In this document: positions 20,658 to 29,932 of the stretch, piece after piece
Position numbering within the stretch: position 1 is the first letter of the stretch
How the letters are laid out: each line of letters opens with the position of its first letter
From: Alkalicoccobacillus plakortidis
GTDB lineage: Bacteria > Bacillota > Bacilli > Bacillales > Bacillaceae_D
Assembly: GCF_023703085.1 (NCBI RefSeq)
Contig: NZ_JAMQJY010000001.1
Coordinates: 1,736,001 to 1,800,000 of the forward strand
Reading direction: 5' to 3'
DNA length: 64,000 bases
The notes under the pieces: model-generated
Databases searched by the model: none
The model's input: only the letters and a program-made list of their open reading frames with translations
What the model was told of the DNA's origin: nothing
Made by a program: the position numbers and the translations under genes

Positions 20658-21100
20658 TTAACCTCCTTCTGGTGCACTGGCTTAAAGATGGCATGTTTTG
20701 TATGGTAGATCGATTCATTCGTGAATACTTGCTTTCCAATTTTTGAATGAGTATTAACAATAACTGGCGCCTGTAAGTTTGCAGTTGTTTGTTCAAATGG
20801 ATCTTGAACGGTCAACAGCACATATACAGCAACATCTTCTTCTTTCTGTATCTTTAATTGTTTAATCGTTGAATCAGAAAGCTCTAACTGGTAATCCGGA
20901 ATATATTGAAATGGAGACACTGTAATAAAAGCTACTTCAGGTTTCTCTGTTGACTGTAAAACAAAAAACGGAGTTCCTTCATCAAAAGGTAACAGTACGT
21001 ATTTTTTTTGATCCTCAAAAGCAGGAAGACCTGCTGGAATTATAATCTGTTCATTTTCATGAATCGAAATCTCACCAAAGTATTTAGAGTGAATGTTCAT
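20654..21100 (-). CDS. fliW: FliW, flagellar assembly factor and CsrA antagonist
   Basis: 148 residues. Recognisable by [19 protein letters not shown] and the C-terminal [14 protein letters not shown]. FliW binds either CsrA or flagellin, so flagellin export sets free translation. Start ATG 21100 after GGATGAGATAA. First gene of the fliW-csrA pair. Confidence 0.95.
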   Translation of the reverse strand: MNIHSKYFGEISIHENEQIIIPAGLPAFEDQKKYVLLPFDEGTPFFVLQSTEKPEVAFITVSPFQYIPDYQLELSDSTIKQLKIQKEEDVAVYVLLTVQDPFEQTTANLQAPVIVNTHSKIGKQVFTNESIYHTKHAIFKPVHQKEVK

Positions 21101-21318
21101 TTATCTCATCCTTTTTAGACATGTTTTCTCTTAAGTATAGGGAGTTCCGCACTGATGAATCAAGAAAAATCATTACTTTTTCTTTTTGAATTGTAAATAG
21201 AATTGAACCCGAAACAAAAAATGTATATTTTTTCGAAAAAGTTGAAGGGTTTTGGCGGCTTATGTAGAAACTATTACTATAGCCCTGCATAAATCGTAAT
21301 TCCAAAGGAGTATACCTC

Positions 21319-21883
21319 GTGTCAAAATCCCCACTATCAAACCAAAAACTACATTGTACGTATTTAACCTGGCATACTCCAAGTTCAATCTATTCATATG
21401 AGGCAATGCCGATTTTGACTGGCGAAAGGTTAGAGCCCTCACTCGCAGACTACTATTATGAACACTCCCAATTATTGATTCAGTGTGAACAACAAGAAAA
21501 CTCTCTGCAGGCTCTAGTTCATGTAAAAAAAGACTTTTATCATCGTCCACAATTTATTCATAGTCTGTCTAAAGCTTTTTCCTCATTAGACAGAGTCAAC
21601 TCTCAACTCATAAATTTTTGTGGAATTATCATCTACGACCCAGTCCATTGCATAAACATTAAAACCTTTAATCAAGTTGCCAATACTAGTCAGATTTGCG
21701 AATTCAGTGTATACCCATTTTCCCTCTACAAATGCTAATAGCGAATCAACGCCACCTGATTCGACGTTATCTTTTGAGAGGGTGATAGGTAACGCTAGGT
21801 ATCCTTATATGTTTGATAACTTACAGGTTGAAGCCGAAGCTGCTTACGAAGTTGCATCAAATTTTTATCTTTCCATCCTCTAG
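21319..21883 (+). CDS. Unrecognised plus-strand gene between fliW and yviE, probably frame-broken
   Basis: GTG 21319 stands 7 nt behind a strong AAAGGAG. The first frame runs 139 codons to 21738. In the +1 frame a second open stretch runs from about 21656 to a TAG at 21883, with protein-like text ending ARYPYMFDNLQVEAEAAYEV, and a hairpin terminator follows at 21961. I infer one gene of about 187 residues with a single-base error near 21650-21660 (ATAAACATTAAAACC). It has no membrane segment, several Cys and many Tyr/His. I know no family for it. It is inserted against the direction of the flagellar operon, where B. subtilis has nothing. Confidence 0.55.
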
Positions 21884-21960
21884 GGCCTGTAAGTTGCAGT
21901 AGTCGTCCGAATTTAATTTTTTTAATATTCTTCATACTCGGACATCGGTTTGAATAGAAG

Positions 21961-21989
21961 AAAAGCAGCCGTTCCCGCGGCTGCTTTTT
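21961..21989. terminator. Shared terminator between yviE and the plus-strand gene
   Basis: AAAAGCAGCCG / CGGCTGCTTTTT with a 3-4 nt centre. A runs and T runs on both sides fit use from both directions; yviE ends at 21995. Confidence 0.85.
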
Positions 21990-21994
21990 CACAT

Positions 21995-22558
21995 TCAAGA
22001 ACTCGTCTCTACTGAGAAGGAGAGCGAGGGCTTTTGCATCGTATAAGTATTCACGTTCCATTTAGGTATACCAATTTTTACAGGGTGTGGTGTTGCATTA
22101 ATCTCCATTTTGGCAGTTGGAGCCTGAATATCAAGTCTGCCTGGCTGCACTTGAATGCGCACTCGATCAATGGAATGTGGCATATACGCAATATTGCTCA
22201 TTGCAGGCATCTGCTGACTCTTTTGCTGAGCCAGTTGAGCGACCGTCACTCCTCGCTCTATTTTTGCAAGTTGATTGCCTTCTTCTGCCTTTGAACCAGC
22301 ATATTGTTGAACGGAAGCACGTCCCTTTGCCGCCCAATCTGCCGCTAGCTGTGTAACACTTTTTAAATTCGCCTCAGCAAATGCTTTTGATTGGTCGATA
22401 TATAAGCTTGCTGCCTCTTGACTGATACTGAGATAATCTGAACCGCTTTTACGAATAGAGAGGTCCGCTGCACCTTGATCTATGTTCATTGGAGGGCGCA
22501 CAGACTGCATACCGATCTTAGCATCTGTTGAATGAATGTGAACTTGACTTGTGATCAT
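21995..22558 (-). CDS. yviE: YviE, DUF6470 flagellar-operon protein
   Basis: 187 residues. N-terminus MITSQVHIHSTDAKIGMQSV with a His-rich strand and the repeat-like RPPMNIDQGAADLSI, C-terminus VKIGIPKWNVNTYTM: typical of the Bacillus YviE family. Function unknown, but always placed between flgL and fliW. It starts 9 nt after the flgL stop, so co-transcribed. Confidence 0.88.
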   Translation of the reverse strand: MITSQVHIHSTDAKIGMQSVRPPMNIDQGAADLSIRKSGSDYLSISQEAASLYIDQSKAFAEANLKSVTQLAADWAAKGRASVQQYAGSKAEEGNQLAKIERGVTVAQLAQQKSQQMPAMSNIAYMPHSIDRVRIQVQPGRLDIQAPTAKMEINATPHPVKIGIPKWNVNTYTMQKPSLSFSVETSS

Positions 22559-22567
22559 CGGACTAGC

Positions 22568-23725
22568 TTACCTTAAAAAATCCATAAGGGACGGCTGCAT
22601 AATTCGGGCACCTGAAGCAAGCGCAACTCGATTAACATTTTCCGCCATAACCAAGTTCATGATAGTTTCTTCTATATCAACATCTTCATTATTCGTCATC
22701 ATTTTTTTCAAATTAACGTCTTGATCTTCAAGTCTTGTGACCATCATGTCAATTCGATTTAGACGAACACCCACTTCAGAGCGCTCCGAGACAAACGTTG
22801 CGTGGTGATTATCAATGTCCGTAATATAACCAGAGAGGTCGCTACCTGTTGTGTTTGGATCCTTTAGTGCCGCTTCTAATCGAGTGATATCCCCAAAAAG
22901 AGAAGCAGAAAAGAGATCACTACCTTGAACATTAACAGGGATCTTAATGCCTTTGTTCACCTCTATTGTAACGTCCTGTGTATTCTGAGATACTGCACGA
23001 TTTTCAATAGTTGCTACTTGACTCAGTTCTACGTTTGTTGAAATTCCTCCAGCTTCTGGACTGGTAAATGTAACTGTCGGTCCATCATCCTCTGTGGTAC
23101 GAATCGTCAGTAGAACTCGATCCTCTTCGTCAATGTTCTCTCCAAATTGGCGCACATCCTGAAAGGTGAATTCACCATTTTCTCCCTCAAGATAGCGGAA
23201 ATTCTGCCCATTATATACAATGGTGAAATCTTCGGGAGCCGCTCCTCTCTCTAGTGGACCAACCCCTGCCTCCATAATGGCATCCTTCATAATCGGTGCT
23301 TTATCTGTGTTTGCTCCGTTAAACAAATACCGATTATCTACCTTCGAATTGCCTAAGTCTTGCATATATTGTTTCAGTTGACCAATTTCCTTGGCTATAT
23401 TTTCTCGTTGACCTTCATCATATGTATCATTTGATGCCTGCACAGCAAGTTCAGAGATACGTTTTAAGATCTGAGAACCCTGATCTAGTACACCCTCTGA
23501 ATGGTCGAGCCAGTTCTGGGCTTCACTAATATTTCGTTTAAATTGACCTATTTCTGATGAAGCCTGACGATGTTGAAGACCTTTCATCGCAATAACCGGG
23601 TCCTGTGACACTCGCGTAATCCGTTTACCTGTTGTTAACTGGTCTTGCAGCTTGCCTAGTTGGTTATACCCTTGGTTAATATACCTCATCGTGTTAGCTG
23701 ATAGCATTTGTTGAGTGACTCTCAT
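22568..23725 (-). CDS. flgL: FlgL, hook-filament junction protein 3
   Basis: 385 residues, flagellin-like. N-terminal MRVTQQMLSANTMRYINQGY and C-terminal MNLVMAENVNRVALASGARI form the paired coiled coil of the junction. Length is above the B. subtilis protein (298), the excess in the surface-exposed middle. It follows flgK with a 16 bp gap. Confidence 0.95.
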   Translation of the reverse strand: MRVTQQMLSANTMRYINQGYNQLGKLQDQLTTGKRITRVSQDPVIAMKGLQHRQASSEIGQFKRNISEAQNWLDHSEGVLDQGSQILKRISELAVQASNDTYDEGQRENIAKEIGQLKQYMQDLGNSKVDNRYLFNGANTDKAPIMKDAIMEAGVGPLERGAAPEDFTIVYNGQNFRYLEGENGEFTFQDVRQFGENIDEEDRVLLTIRTTEDDGPTVTFTSPEAGGISTNVELSQVATIENRAVSQNTQDVTIEVNKGIKIPVNVQGSDLFSASLFGDITRLEAALKDPNTTGSDLSGYITDIDNHHATFVSERSEVGVRLNRIDMMVTRLEDQDVNLKKMMTNNEDVDIEETIMNLVMAENVNRVALASGARIMQPSLMDFLR

Positions 23726-23741
23726 TATTCAACCTCCTCTC

Positions 23742-25418
23742 TTATCGTCCTACTACACCCATACCATTAATGATTCGATCCAACATTTCATCTGCAACCG
23801 TAATACTTCTTGCTGCTGCGTTATAAGCATGCTGGTATTGAATCATCATTGTTAATTCCTCATCCATAGAGACGTTGCTGACTTCTTGGCGTCTGCTATC
23901 AATTGAGAATAAGAGTAAATCAGAATTTACATAGTTTTGTGCTGCTTGTTTCCCTTTGCTACCCATTTGACCAACAAAATCGCGATAAAAAGTTCCGATT
24001 TGTTTTGATTCCGTACCAAATGAAACTTTTACATCCCTTATCTCTGAGATTAATTGAGCATTTGTATGGTTTCCAGTTATCGCTTTTGGTGTTCCATCTT
24101 TAAAGTTGTTATCATTCGAAAGAAAAGCTTGGATGGCCGTATAATCAAGTGGACTCTGCTTAAGTAACTCCTGATACGCTGTTTTATCAACAAGCGAATC
24201 TAGATTTACCCCTAGTGAAGCAATGTTATCTGTGTTAGCCAAAATCTCTTCATTTACCGTAAGAGAAAAAGGAATTCCATCATCTGAGAAAGTAAAGAAA
24301 TCTCCACCTAACTCCATTTGTCCACCTGCATTTGGTTCCTTATATCCAATGGAATGAACGGCATTTACTTCACGAGCAAAAGCCTGCGTCACATCTTTTA
24401 GTTGATTTAAAGCCCACACATAATCGCCTTCAATTGAATTTGGATCGGTGCTGTCCTCTAAATAACCAAATGCTTTTATTAATCCGGACCATTCCCCTTT
24501 AGCAAGATCACCTGCGTCAAGGGTTGTTGTTTCTGTGCCTTTTGTTACAGTCATACTCGAAACCTCTTCAAAATCGGAATCATTATAATTAATGGAGAAG
24601 GATGCTACGTTAGAAGGATCGTTGTACGTGACAAGTTCCGTTCTTGAACCGTCTGCTCCACGCATCGTGATAGTCGCAGCACCCTCTGCTACCTTGCTAG
24701 CTTGTCCACCACTTGGTGATCGAGTAACCGTTATATCAATTAAATTTGATAGCTGATCTATTAAAGCATCCTGTCTATCATATAAATCATTAGGTACATA
24801 TCCATGAGGTTCAACACCACGTATTTGCACATTTATTTCATTAATCGAGTCCAAAAGAGAATTAATTTCTCTTTGTGTAGCATCTATCTCTTCTTTAATT
24901 TGTCCTCTTGTTTCAACTAAATCCCGTGCCACACTATTAAAGCTTTCAGCAATGGTGTTTGCTTCTTCTTTTAAGACGCTTTTGCTTTCTTTTCCAGATG
25001 CAAGATCACTCCATGCATTCCAGAACTGATTCAATTGTTTTGAGATATTACTTGATTGTGCTTCAGATTCAGGCGTTTTAAAGGATTCGTTAAAAATATC
25101 CTCCATACGTTCAAAGCTTTTATAAGAAGCATGCCAAAAACCTGAATCGGCTGCTCTGCTACGAAATTGTACGTCCAAAAACTGATCTCGTATACGTTGA
25201 ATTGAACCACCCTCAACACCAGTTCCAATTTGACCAGGGATGGATGGTTGGTTCATTCCAGCAGTTGGAAAGGCAGTGGTCGGGTTTAGGTTCACCCTTT
25301 GTCGTGAGTAACCTTGTGTATTTGCGTTGGCTATATTATGGCTTGTTGTTTGTAAGCCATAACGCTGAGCATTAATTCCACGTCTGGCCGTTTCTAATCC
25401 AAAAAAAGTTGATGACAT
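23742..25418 (-). CDS. flgK: FlgK, hook-filament junction protein 1
   Basis: 558 residues. Signature MSSTFFGLETARRGINAQRY and SHNIANANTQGYSRQRVNL at the N-terminus; C-terminal VSMDEELTMMIQYQHAYNAA. Forms the ring between hook and FlgL, exported by the flagellar apparatus. Intact; preceded by flgN, its likely chaperone, 18 bp upstream. Confidence 0.97.
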   Translation of the reverse strand: MSSTFFGLETARRGINAQRYGLQTTSHNIANANTQGYSRQRVNLNPTTAFPTAGMNQPSIPGQIGTGVEGGSIQRIRDQFLDVQFRSRAADSGFWHASYKSFERMEDIFNESFKTPESEAQSSNISKQLNQFWNAWSDLASGKESKSVLKEEANTIAESFNSVARDLVETRGQIKEEIDATQREINSLLDSINEINVQIRGVEPHGYVPNDLYDRQDALIDQLSNLIDITVTRSPSGGQASKVAEGAATITMRGADGSRTELVTYNDPSNVASFSINYNDSDFEEVSSMTVTKGTETTTLDAGDLAKGEWSGLIKAFGYLEDSTDPNSIEGDYVWALNQLKDVTQAFAREVNAVHSIGYKEPNAGGQMELGGDFFTFSDDGIPFSLTVNEEILANTDNIASLGVNLDSLVDKTAYQELLKQSPLDYTAIQAFLSNDNNFKDGTPKAITGNHTNAQLISEIRDVKVSFGTESKQIGTFYRDFVGQMGSKGKQAAQNYVNSDLLLFSIDSRRQEVSNVSMDEELTMMIQYQHAYNAAARSITVADEMLDRIINGMGVVGR

Positions 25419-25436
25419 GCGTGCCTCCTTATTTCT

Positions 25437-25931
25437 CTAAGCTTTTGAATCAAATAATGATCGTCCGATTCCTTTATCTGAACCTTGATGATCTGCTGTA
25501 TATTGAAAATCTTCAGCTGACGGCGCCAATAAATCGAGTGAAACATGAACATACTGAAGCGCATCCTGAATGAGTAGTTGATTTTGATCATTTTTAGCTT
25601 TTACCTGAAAGACTAATTCAGTTAACTCATTATATACATCGGTTAAAAGCGATTTTTCTTCACCATTAATTTGGTCAAGCACCATAGAGAAGGTATGCTG
25701 ATCAGTTGGTAGATCCTTTGAATCAAGCAGGTCGGTTACCGCTTTCATACGAATTGATTCCGTCACCTGCATTCGATGAACAAGCTTTGTTTCATTCCGA
25801 ACAAGCGCTTCAAGTTCTATTGTGTTTTGTTTAATCAAACATTCTTTTTTCTGGTCAGCTAACTGGTTTAACTGTTCATGTAAGTCAACCAGTTCAGTCA
25901 TAGTAGTTACGAGATGTTGTGTAGACATCAT
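25437..25931 (-). CDS. flgN: FlgN, chaperone for FlgK and FlgL
   Basis: 164 residues, helical throughout, YvyG in B. subtilis. MSTQHLVTTMTELVDLHEQL begins a FlgN-type coiled coil. Lies between flgM and flgK, the usual position. Export chaperone that protects junction proteins in the cytoplasm. Confidence 0.9.
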   Translation of the reverse strand: MMSTQHLVTTMTELVDLHEQLNQLADQKKECLIKQNTIELEALVRNETKLVHRMQVTESIRMKAVTDLLDSKDLPTDQHTFSMVLDQINGEEKSLLTDVYNELTELVFQVKAKNDQNQLLIQDALQYVHVSLDLLAPSAEDFQYTADHQGSDKGIGRSLFDSKA

Positions 25932-25940
25932 AATCCTCTC

Positions 25941-26204
25941 CTACTGTTTCCAATAATCATAGAATCTCTCTGCTGTTTTTTTAGCATTCACTTGATATTC
26001 ACCAGACTCTATTTGTTTCTTAAGTTCTTCTACTCTCGCCGCTCTTTTTGCATCTTCTTGTTTGCTTAATTGCAAATCAAGGGCTTCAGATGATATTTCG
26101 ATCTTATCTTTTTTTTCTTTAGAAGTCATAAGCTCCTCTTGAGACGACGGTTTTGTTCGTGGTGATGACGCCGACTGGATCGTTGAGTATGGATTAATTT
26201 TCAT
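25941..26204 (-). CDS. flgM: FlgM, anti-sigma-D factor
   Basis: 87 residues. N-terminal MKINPYSTIQSASSPRTKPS is unfolded and exported; the C-terminal half (KDKIEISSEALDLQLSKQED, later RVEELKKQIESGEYQV) binds sigma-D. It delays late flagellar genes such as fliD until the hook is complete. Nine bases separate it from flgN. Confidence 0.95.
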   Translation of the reverse strand: MKINPYSTIQSASSPRTKPSSQEELMTSKEKKDKIEISSEALDLQLSKQEDAKRAARVEELKKQIESGEYQVNAKKTAERFYDYWKQ

Positions 26205-26231
26205 TTAATTTCCCTCTCTTTCCTTATTCGA

Positions 26232-26642
26232 TCAAAGAAACTGATTTAATCGGCTCTGCGTTGCTTGTTTATCGGTTACTTCTTTATCTTGTGGCTGTTT
26301 CCCTTTTAGAGAATCCAACTCTTCCTCTAATTCACGTTTACAAGTAGAACAGATTCGGTTCATCTGTATCATTTTTCCACAGGACTCGCATGGATACCCC
26401 AGGTTTGGAAAGGATGTTACTATGAGTCGTCCTTCACGAATAAATTGACGAACCCGGCGCTCCTCTACTTCTGTATGTTCACATACATCCAGTAAGGTAG
26501 CCATTCTATTTTTCTTTTGCCTCATGTATAATGAAACCTTTTTATAGTCTTCTTCCTGCTTGCGATAACAGGAGGTACATAAAGGACGAAGAGTCTGAAC
26601 AAACAAAGACCCGCATTCCGAACAGTTCGCTAACTCACCCAT
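26232..26642 (-). CDS. yvyF: YvyF, flagellar-operon zinc-finger protein
   Basis: 136 residues, TIGR03826 family. Two zinc knuckles are visible: CSECG with CTSCY near the N-terminus and CESCG with CSTCK near residue 100. Between them lies a MerR/HTH-like stretch (ATLLDVCEHTEVEERRVRQF). Probably DNA- or protein-binding regulator of the flgM operon; role not established. Confidence 0.9.
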   Translation of the reverse strand: MGELANCSECGSLFVQTLRPLCTSCYRKQEEDYKKVSLYMRQKKNRMATLLDVCEHTEVEERRVRQFIREGRLIVTSFPNLGYPCESCGKMIQMNRICSTCKRELEEELDSLKGKQPQDKEVTDKQATQSRLNQFL

Positions 26643-26666
26643 GAATACCTCTCCCTTACTTACATC

Positions 26667-27377
26667 TTACCTGGCTACGGTCAAAGATGCGACCGTTTGT
26701 GCACCTGCTTTTTTTAATGTTTTAGCGGCTTGTCGCACGGTTGTGCCTGTAGTATAAATATCGTCTATTAACACTACTTTATTTAATAGGTCTTTTTCAG
26801 CGATTTCTTCTACATAAAAAGGACTATCTTGAACAAGCAAGATCCGATCGTTTCTTGATTTTTTGCTTTGTTTTTCTCGATCAATTCTACCTAATGTCAT
26901 GGTGTTACACCTCCAACTTTCTATCAACAATTCGACTTGATTAAATTCACGTTCTTCTAAACTTCTTTCACTTAAAGGTATTGCTGCTACAGTATATTCT
27001 TGATAATGTCGTTGGTATTGTTTATAGAGGATTGAAGAAAAATATCGTGCAGCTACAGCATCGCCATTAAACTTAAATTGGGCAAACCACTCCTTCAAAA
27101 ACTCGTTATAAAAAAGCAAGGAGTAGTTTCTCTCAAGTAGATCTTTTGTCTCAACCCTTTTGTCCCATCTAATACAATCAAAGCATAGACTATCCTTTTG
27201 TAGTCGTTTGCTTAGTTTGTCTAACGAGCGTGAGCAGGAAAGACACCTCGGACCATTAATACATTCTATTTTCTCCTCGCACTTATAACAGAGGTAGCTT
27301 GGTTGTTTATTCATCAGAATGTGAGACCAGCTCGGCCGTTCATAAAAAGAATCCAAACACTTTAAACAGCGTGTCAT
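26667..27377 (-). CDS. comFC: ComFC, late competence protein (phosphoribosyltransferase-like)
   Basis: 236 residues. N-terminal zinc motifs CLKC, CYKC and CLSC, then a type I phosphoribosyltransferase domain with the PRPP loop VVLIDDIYTTGTTV. Needed for natural transformation with ComFA. The start overlaps the comFA stop by four bases (ATGA). There is no comFB between them, unlike B. subtilis. Confidence 0.94.
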   Translation of the reverse strand: MTRCLKCLDSFYERPSWSHILMNKQPSYLCYKCEEKIECINGPRCLSCSRSLDKLSKRLQKDSLCFDCIRWDKRVETKDLLERNYSLLFYNEFLKEWFAQFKFNGDAVAARYFSSILYKQYQRHYQEYTVAAIPLSERSLEEREFNQVELLIESWRCNTMTLGRIDREKQSKKSRNDRILLVQDSPFYVEEIAEKDLLNKVVLIDDIYTTGTTVRQAAKTLKKAGAQTVASLTVAR

Positions 27378-28747
27378 GCTTGCACCTCTTCCTCATTCAT
27401 TTTCCTAATGTGATTGATTGCAGCTTGCATAGCTAAGGTCTTACCATAATGAAAAAACACAGCATCTCCTGTTGGTGCCAAATGATCTCTGCCTACTCTT
27501 CCGGAAATTTGCACAAGTGCTGATTCCGTAAACAAATCTGCTTCTGCACCGAGTACCGCAATATCCACTCGTGGAATCGTAATACCTCTCTCTAATATGG
27601 TCGTTGTGATAAGCAGCGGCAATCTAGCCGCTCTAAACGATTCAATATGCGTATGTCGATCTTCTGATGCTGAATGAACCGCCGCATGACGAATCTGGTG
27701 TGTCGTTAATACAGCTGATACTTGATCAAGAACATAGATGGAAGGTACAAAGAGCAATGCTGGTGTTCTTTGATTAACATGTTCAATAATCCATTGCATC
27801 ACGACTTTTGGTACCCTCTCTTTTTGTAGCGCTTTTTTCCAGTTTCCACACCAAACCATTCGTGGAACAGGAAGGTCATACCCATGATAACGCCTTGGAA
27901 TACGCACAACTCTAAGGTTCGCCTCATTTCTTAATTCCTTTGAAGGCGTGGCGCTAAGATAAACCTCACAAGCATCCGTTTTCTTAGCTTGCAACACACC
28001 ATACTTTAAACTTGGATCAAATGTATACGGAAAGGCGTCGACTTCATCCACAATCACAACATCAAAAGCTTGATAAAATCGCATCACTTGGTGAGTGGTG
28101 GCCAAAATGAGGGGAGCAGACGTATCTTCTTTTGTATGTCCGCCGTACAACGCAGCCTGTTTGACTTCAGGAAAGGCTTTTTTAAACCGGGGAGCTAGCT
28201 CTTTGACTACATCTGTTCTAGGTGTGGCTAGAAGTACTCTCTTTCCTGCTAATAAGGCGGCCTCAATACCATGAAAAAGTACTTCTGTTTTTCCAGCTCC
28301 ACATACTGCCCAGACTAAAATCGAAGAATTCTCTTGAATAGCTTTTATCACTTGATTAGAGGCATTACTTTGCCCTGTTGAGAGTGTACCTGTCCATTGA
28401 AGGGGTTTAGAAGGAATGACGTACGTTGGAGTTGGAGCTTTCCATGTATAGAGACGTGTCGTGGAGGAGATTTTACCAAGTGCTAAGCAGTGACGGCAAT
28501 AGTAGATGTGTTCTTGTTTAAGAGGTGAGTTGAATCGGCCAAATAATGAGGGGTCTTTGTTGCCACAGCGTTTGCACATATGATGAGGAGAACTTGTGAG
28601 ACCTTGAGTGTGTTGAATGTATCCGGCAAGTTCATGTTCTTCGAGGATACTTTGAGGAAAGGGGATTTCTTTTTGTGTGAGCCTACGGCCGGCTAAAAAC
28701 CGGCGTAGAGGCTCCCATGGTACGTTTACTAGTTTATGATCAGGCAA
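27374..28747 (-). CDS. comFA: ComFA, competence DNA-uptake ATPase/helicase (open frame fused to DegV)
   Basis: Membrane-associated motor for single-strand DNA import. Zinc finger CKRCG and CRHC (about residues 60-100 from the TTG), Walker A AVCGAGKTE, DEAD-type VIVDEVDAFPY, motif III SATPSKE and motif VI QISGRVGRD. The frame is continuous with degV upstream. A TTG at 28747 preceded by TTAGGAG (9-nt spacing) would give a 457-residue protein, close to the 463 of B. subtilis ComFA, so independent initiation is likely even if the fusion were real. Confidence 0.9.
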   Translation of the reverse strand: MPDHKLVNVPWEPLRRFLAGRRLTQKEIPFPQSILEEHELAGYIQHTQGLTSSPHHMCKRCGNKDPSLFGRFNSPLKQEHIYYCRHCLALGKISSTTRLYTWKAPTPTYVIPSKPLQWTGTLSTGQSNASNQVIKAIQENSSILVWAVCGAGKTEVLFHGIEAALLAGKRVLLATPRTDVVKELAPRFKKAFPEVKQAALYGGHTKEDTSAPLILATTHQVMRFYQAFDVVIVDEVDAFPYTFDPSLKYGVLQAKKTDACEVYLSATPSKELRNEANLRVVRIPRRYHGYDLPVPRMVWCGNWKKALQKERVPKVVMQWIIEHVNQRTPALLFVPSIYVLDQVSAVLTTHQIRHAAVHSASEDRHTHIESFRAARLPLLITTTILERGITIPRVDIAVLGAEADLFTESALVQISGRVGRDHLAPTGDAVFFHYGKTLAMQAAINHIRKMNEEEVQA

Positions 28748-28772
28748 AGACTTCACACTCCTAAATACATGG

Positions 28773-29614
28773 TTACTGCAGCAGATCCCAATGCTACCTT
28801 CTCCTAGATGTGTACCGATTACTGGCCCAAAGAAACTGATAGAGATCGGGATATCTGTGTGTATCCCTTTAAGCATTGATACTATTTCCTGTGCTTTTTC
28901 TATACGGTTTGCATGAATAACGGTTATTTCTGTTACTTTGCGAGAGTCTGCATCCTCTTTTAACAGATCAAAGATTCGAGAGAGTGCTTTTTTCTCTGTA
29001 CGTACTTTTTCATAAGGGACAATTTCTCCTTCAACAAATTGAAGGATCGGCTTGATTTTTAACATATTGCCTACGATTCGCTGTGCACCACTTAATCGTC
29101 CACCACGGTGCAAATGATTCAGATCATCCACCATAAAATACGCCATCACACGTTGTTTAAGATCTTGTAAATGCTTGATAATCTCTGCTGCTGTTTGTCC
29201 GTCTCTTGCTAGCCGCGCTGCCTCTAAGACAAAATAAGATTGAGGCGCACAGCTTATTTCGGTATCAAACCCTAAAATCTCGACACCTTCCACCATATCA
29301 TCAGCACTAAGAGCTGTTTGGTACGTTCCACTTATTTTAGATGATAAGTGAATCGAAATAATTTCTTCATATCCGTCCTTCGCCAATGATTCAAATAACT
29401 GGACAAAGTTCCCGATTGCCGGCTGTGAAGTAGTTGGTAACACTTCATTTGCTGCCATCTCTTGATAAAATTGCTCCGTGCCTAAATCAACTAGCTCTTG
29501 ATAGGCTTCGTTCCCTATTACTACATTTAGGGGAATGATATGAATATCTTGTTCCTTAGCGGTTTCATCCGATATGTATGCGGTACTGTCTGTAACAATC
29601 GCTGTTTTTTTCAT
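28773..29614 (-). CDS. degV: DegV-family fatty-acid-binding protein, frame open into comFA
   Basis: Binds a fatty acid for the fatty-acid kinase FakA or related systems. MKKTAIVTDSTAYISDE at ATG 29614, LPTTSQPAIGNF, HRGGRLSG and GTHLGEGSIGI are DegV hallmarks. In the given sequence the frame does not stop but continues through SNHVFRSVKS into ComFA, making a 746-residue fusion. One more base just before CTGCTGCAGTAA would end DegV at 28773 with 280 residues, the normal length, so a single-base loss is the simplest explanation. The gene is preceded by a tandem copy of its own start. Confidence 0.88.
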
Positions 29615-29829
29615 AAGGTTCCTCACTTTTAATGTAACTTTGCTGCCATCTCTTGATAAAATTGCTCCGTGCCTAAATCTACTAACTCTTGATAGGCTTC
29701 GTTCCCTATTACTACATTTAGGGGAATGATATGAATATCTTGTTCCTTAGCCGTTTCATCCGATATGTATGCGGTACTGTCTGTAACAATCGCTGTTTTT
29801 TTCATAAGGTTCCTCACTTTTAATGTAAC
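29448..29829 (-). repeat. 191-bp tandem duplication of the degV leader and first 59 codons
   Basis: Positions 29448-29638 and 29639-29829 are direct copies, period 191, differing at about three bases (around 29498-29504 against 29689-29695, and GCGG against GCCG). Both contain the ribosome site GTGAGG and the degV start. The few differences suggest an old duplication and not an assembly stutter. Confidence 0.95.
29629..29805 (-). pseudogene. Truncated upstream copy of degV
   Basis: ATG 29805 opens the first copy of the duplication. It reads the first 54 or so residues of DegV, then AKLH and a stop where the second copy of the leader begins. The product, if made, lacks the fatty-acid site. 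Translation could still deliver ribosomes to the true degV start 15 nt downstream of its stop, so it may act as a leader ORF. Confidence 0.85.
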
Positions 29830-29892
29830 AATGTTAATCTCTTCCTAATGTACCGTGATTTTAGAATAGATTCAAGACAATCAATAATAAAA

Positions 29893-29926
29893 AGAGAGAA
29901 TCCATTTAAATAAATGAATTCTCTCT
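29893..29926 (-). terminator. Terminator after degU
   Basis: Minus-strand arms GAGAGAATTCATTT / AAATGGATTCTCTC with a TTTTT tail, directly after degU. DegV is therefore not strictly in the degSU transcript. Confidence 0.88.
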
Positions 29927-29932
29927 CAATCA

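Noticed and set aside
29629..29805. Second functional degV paralogue
   Set aside because: Only the first fifty or so codons are present, in a 191-bp tandem copy; no fatty-acid-binding part.
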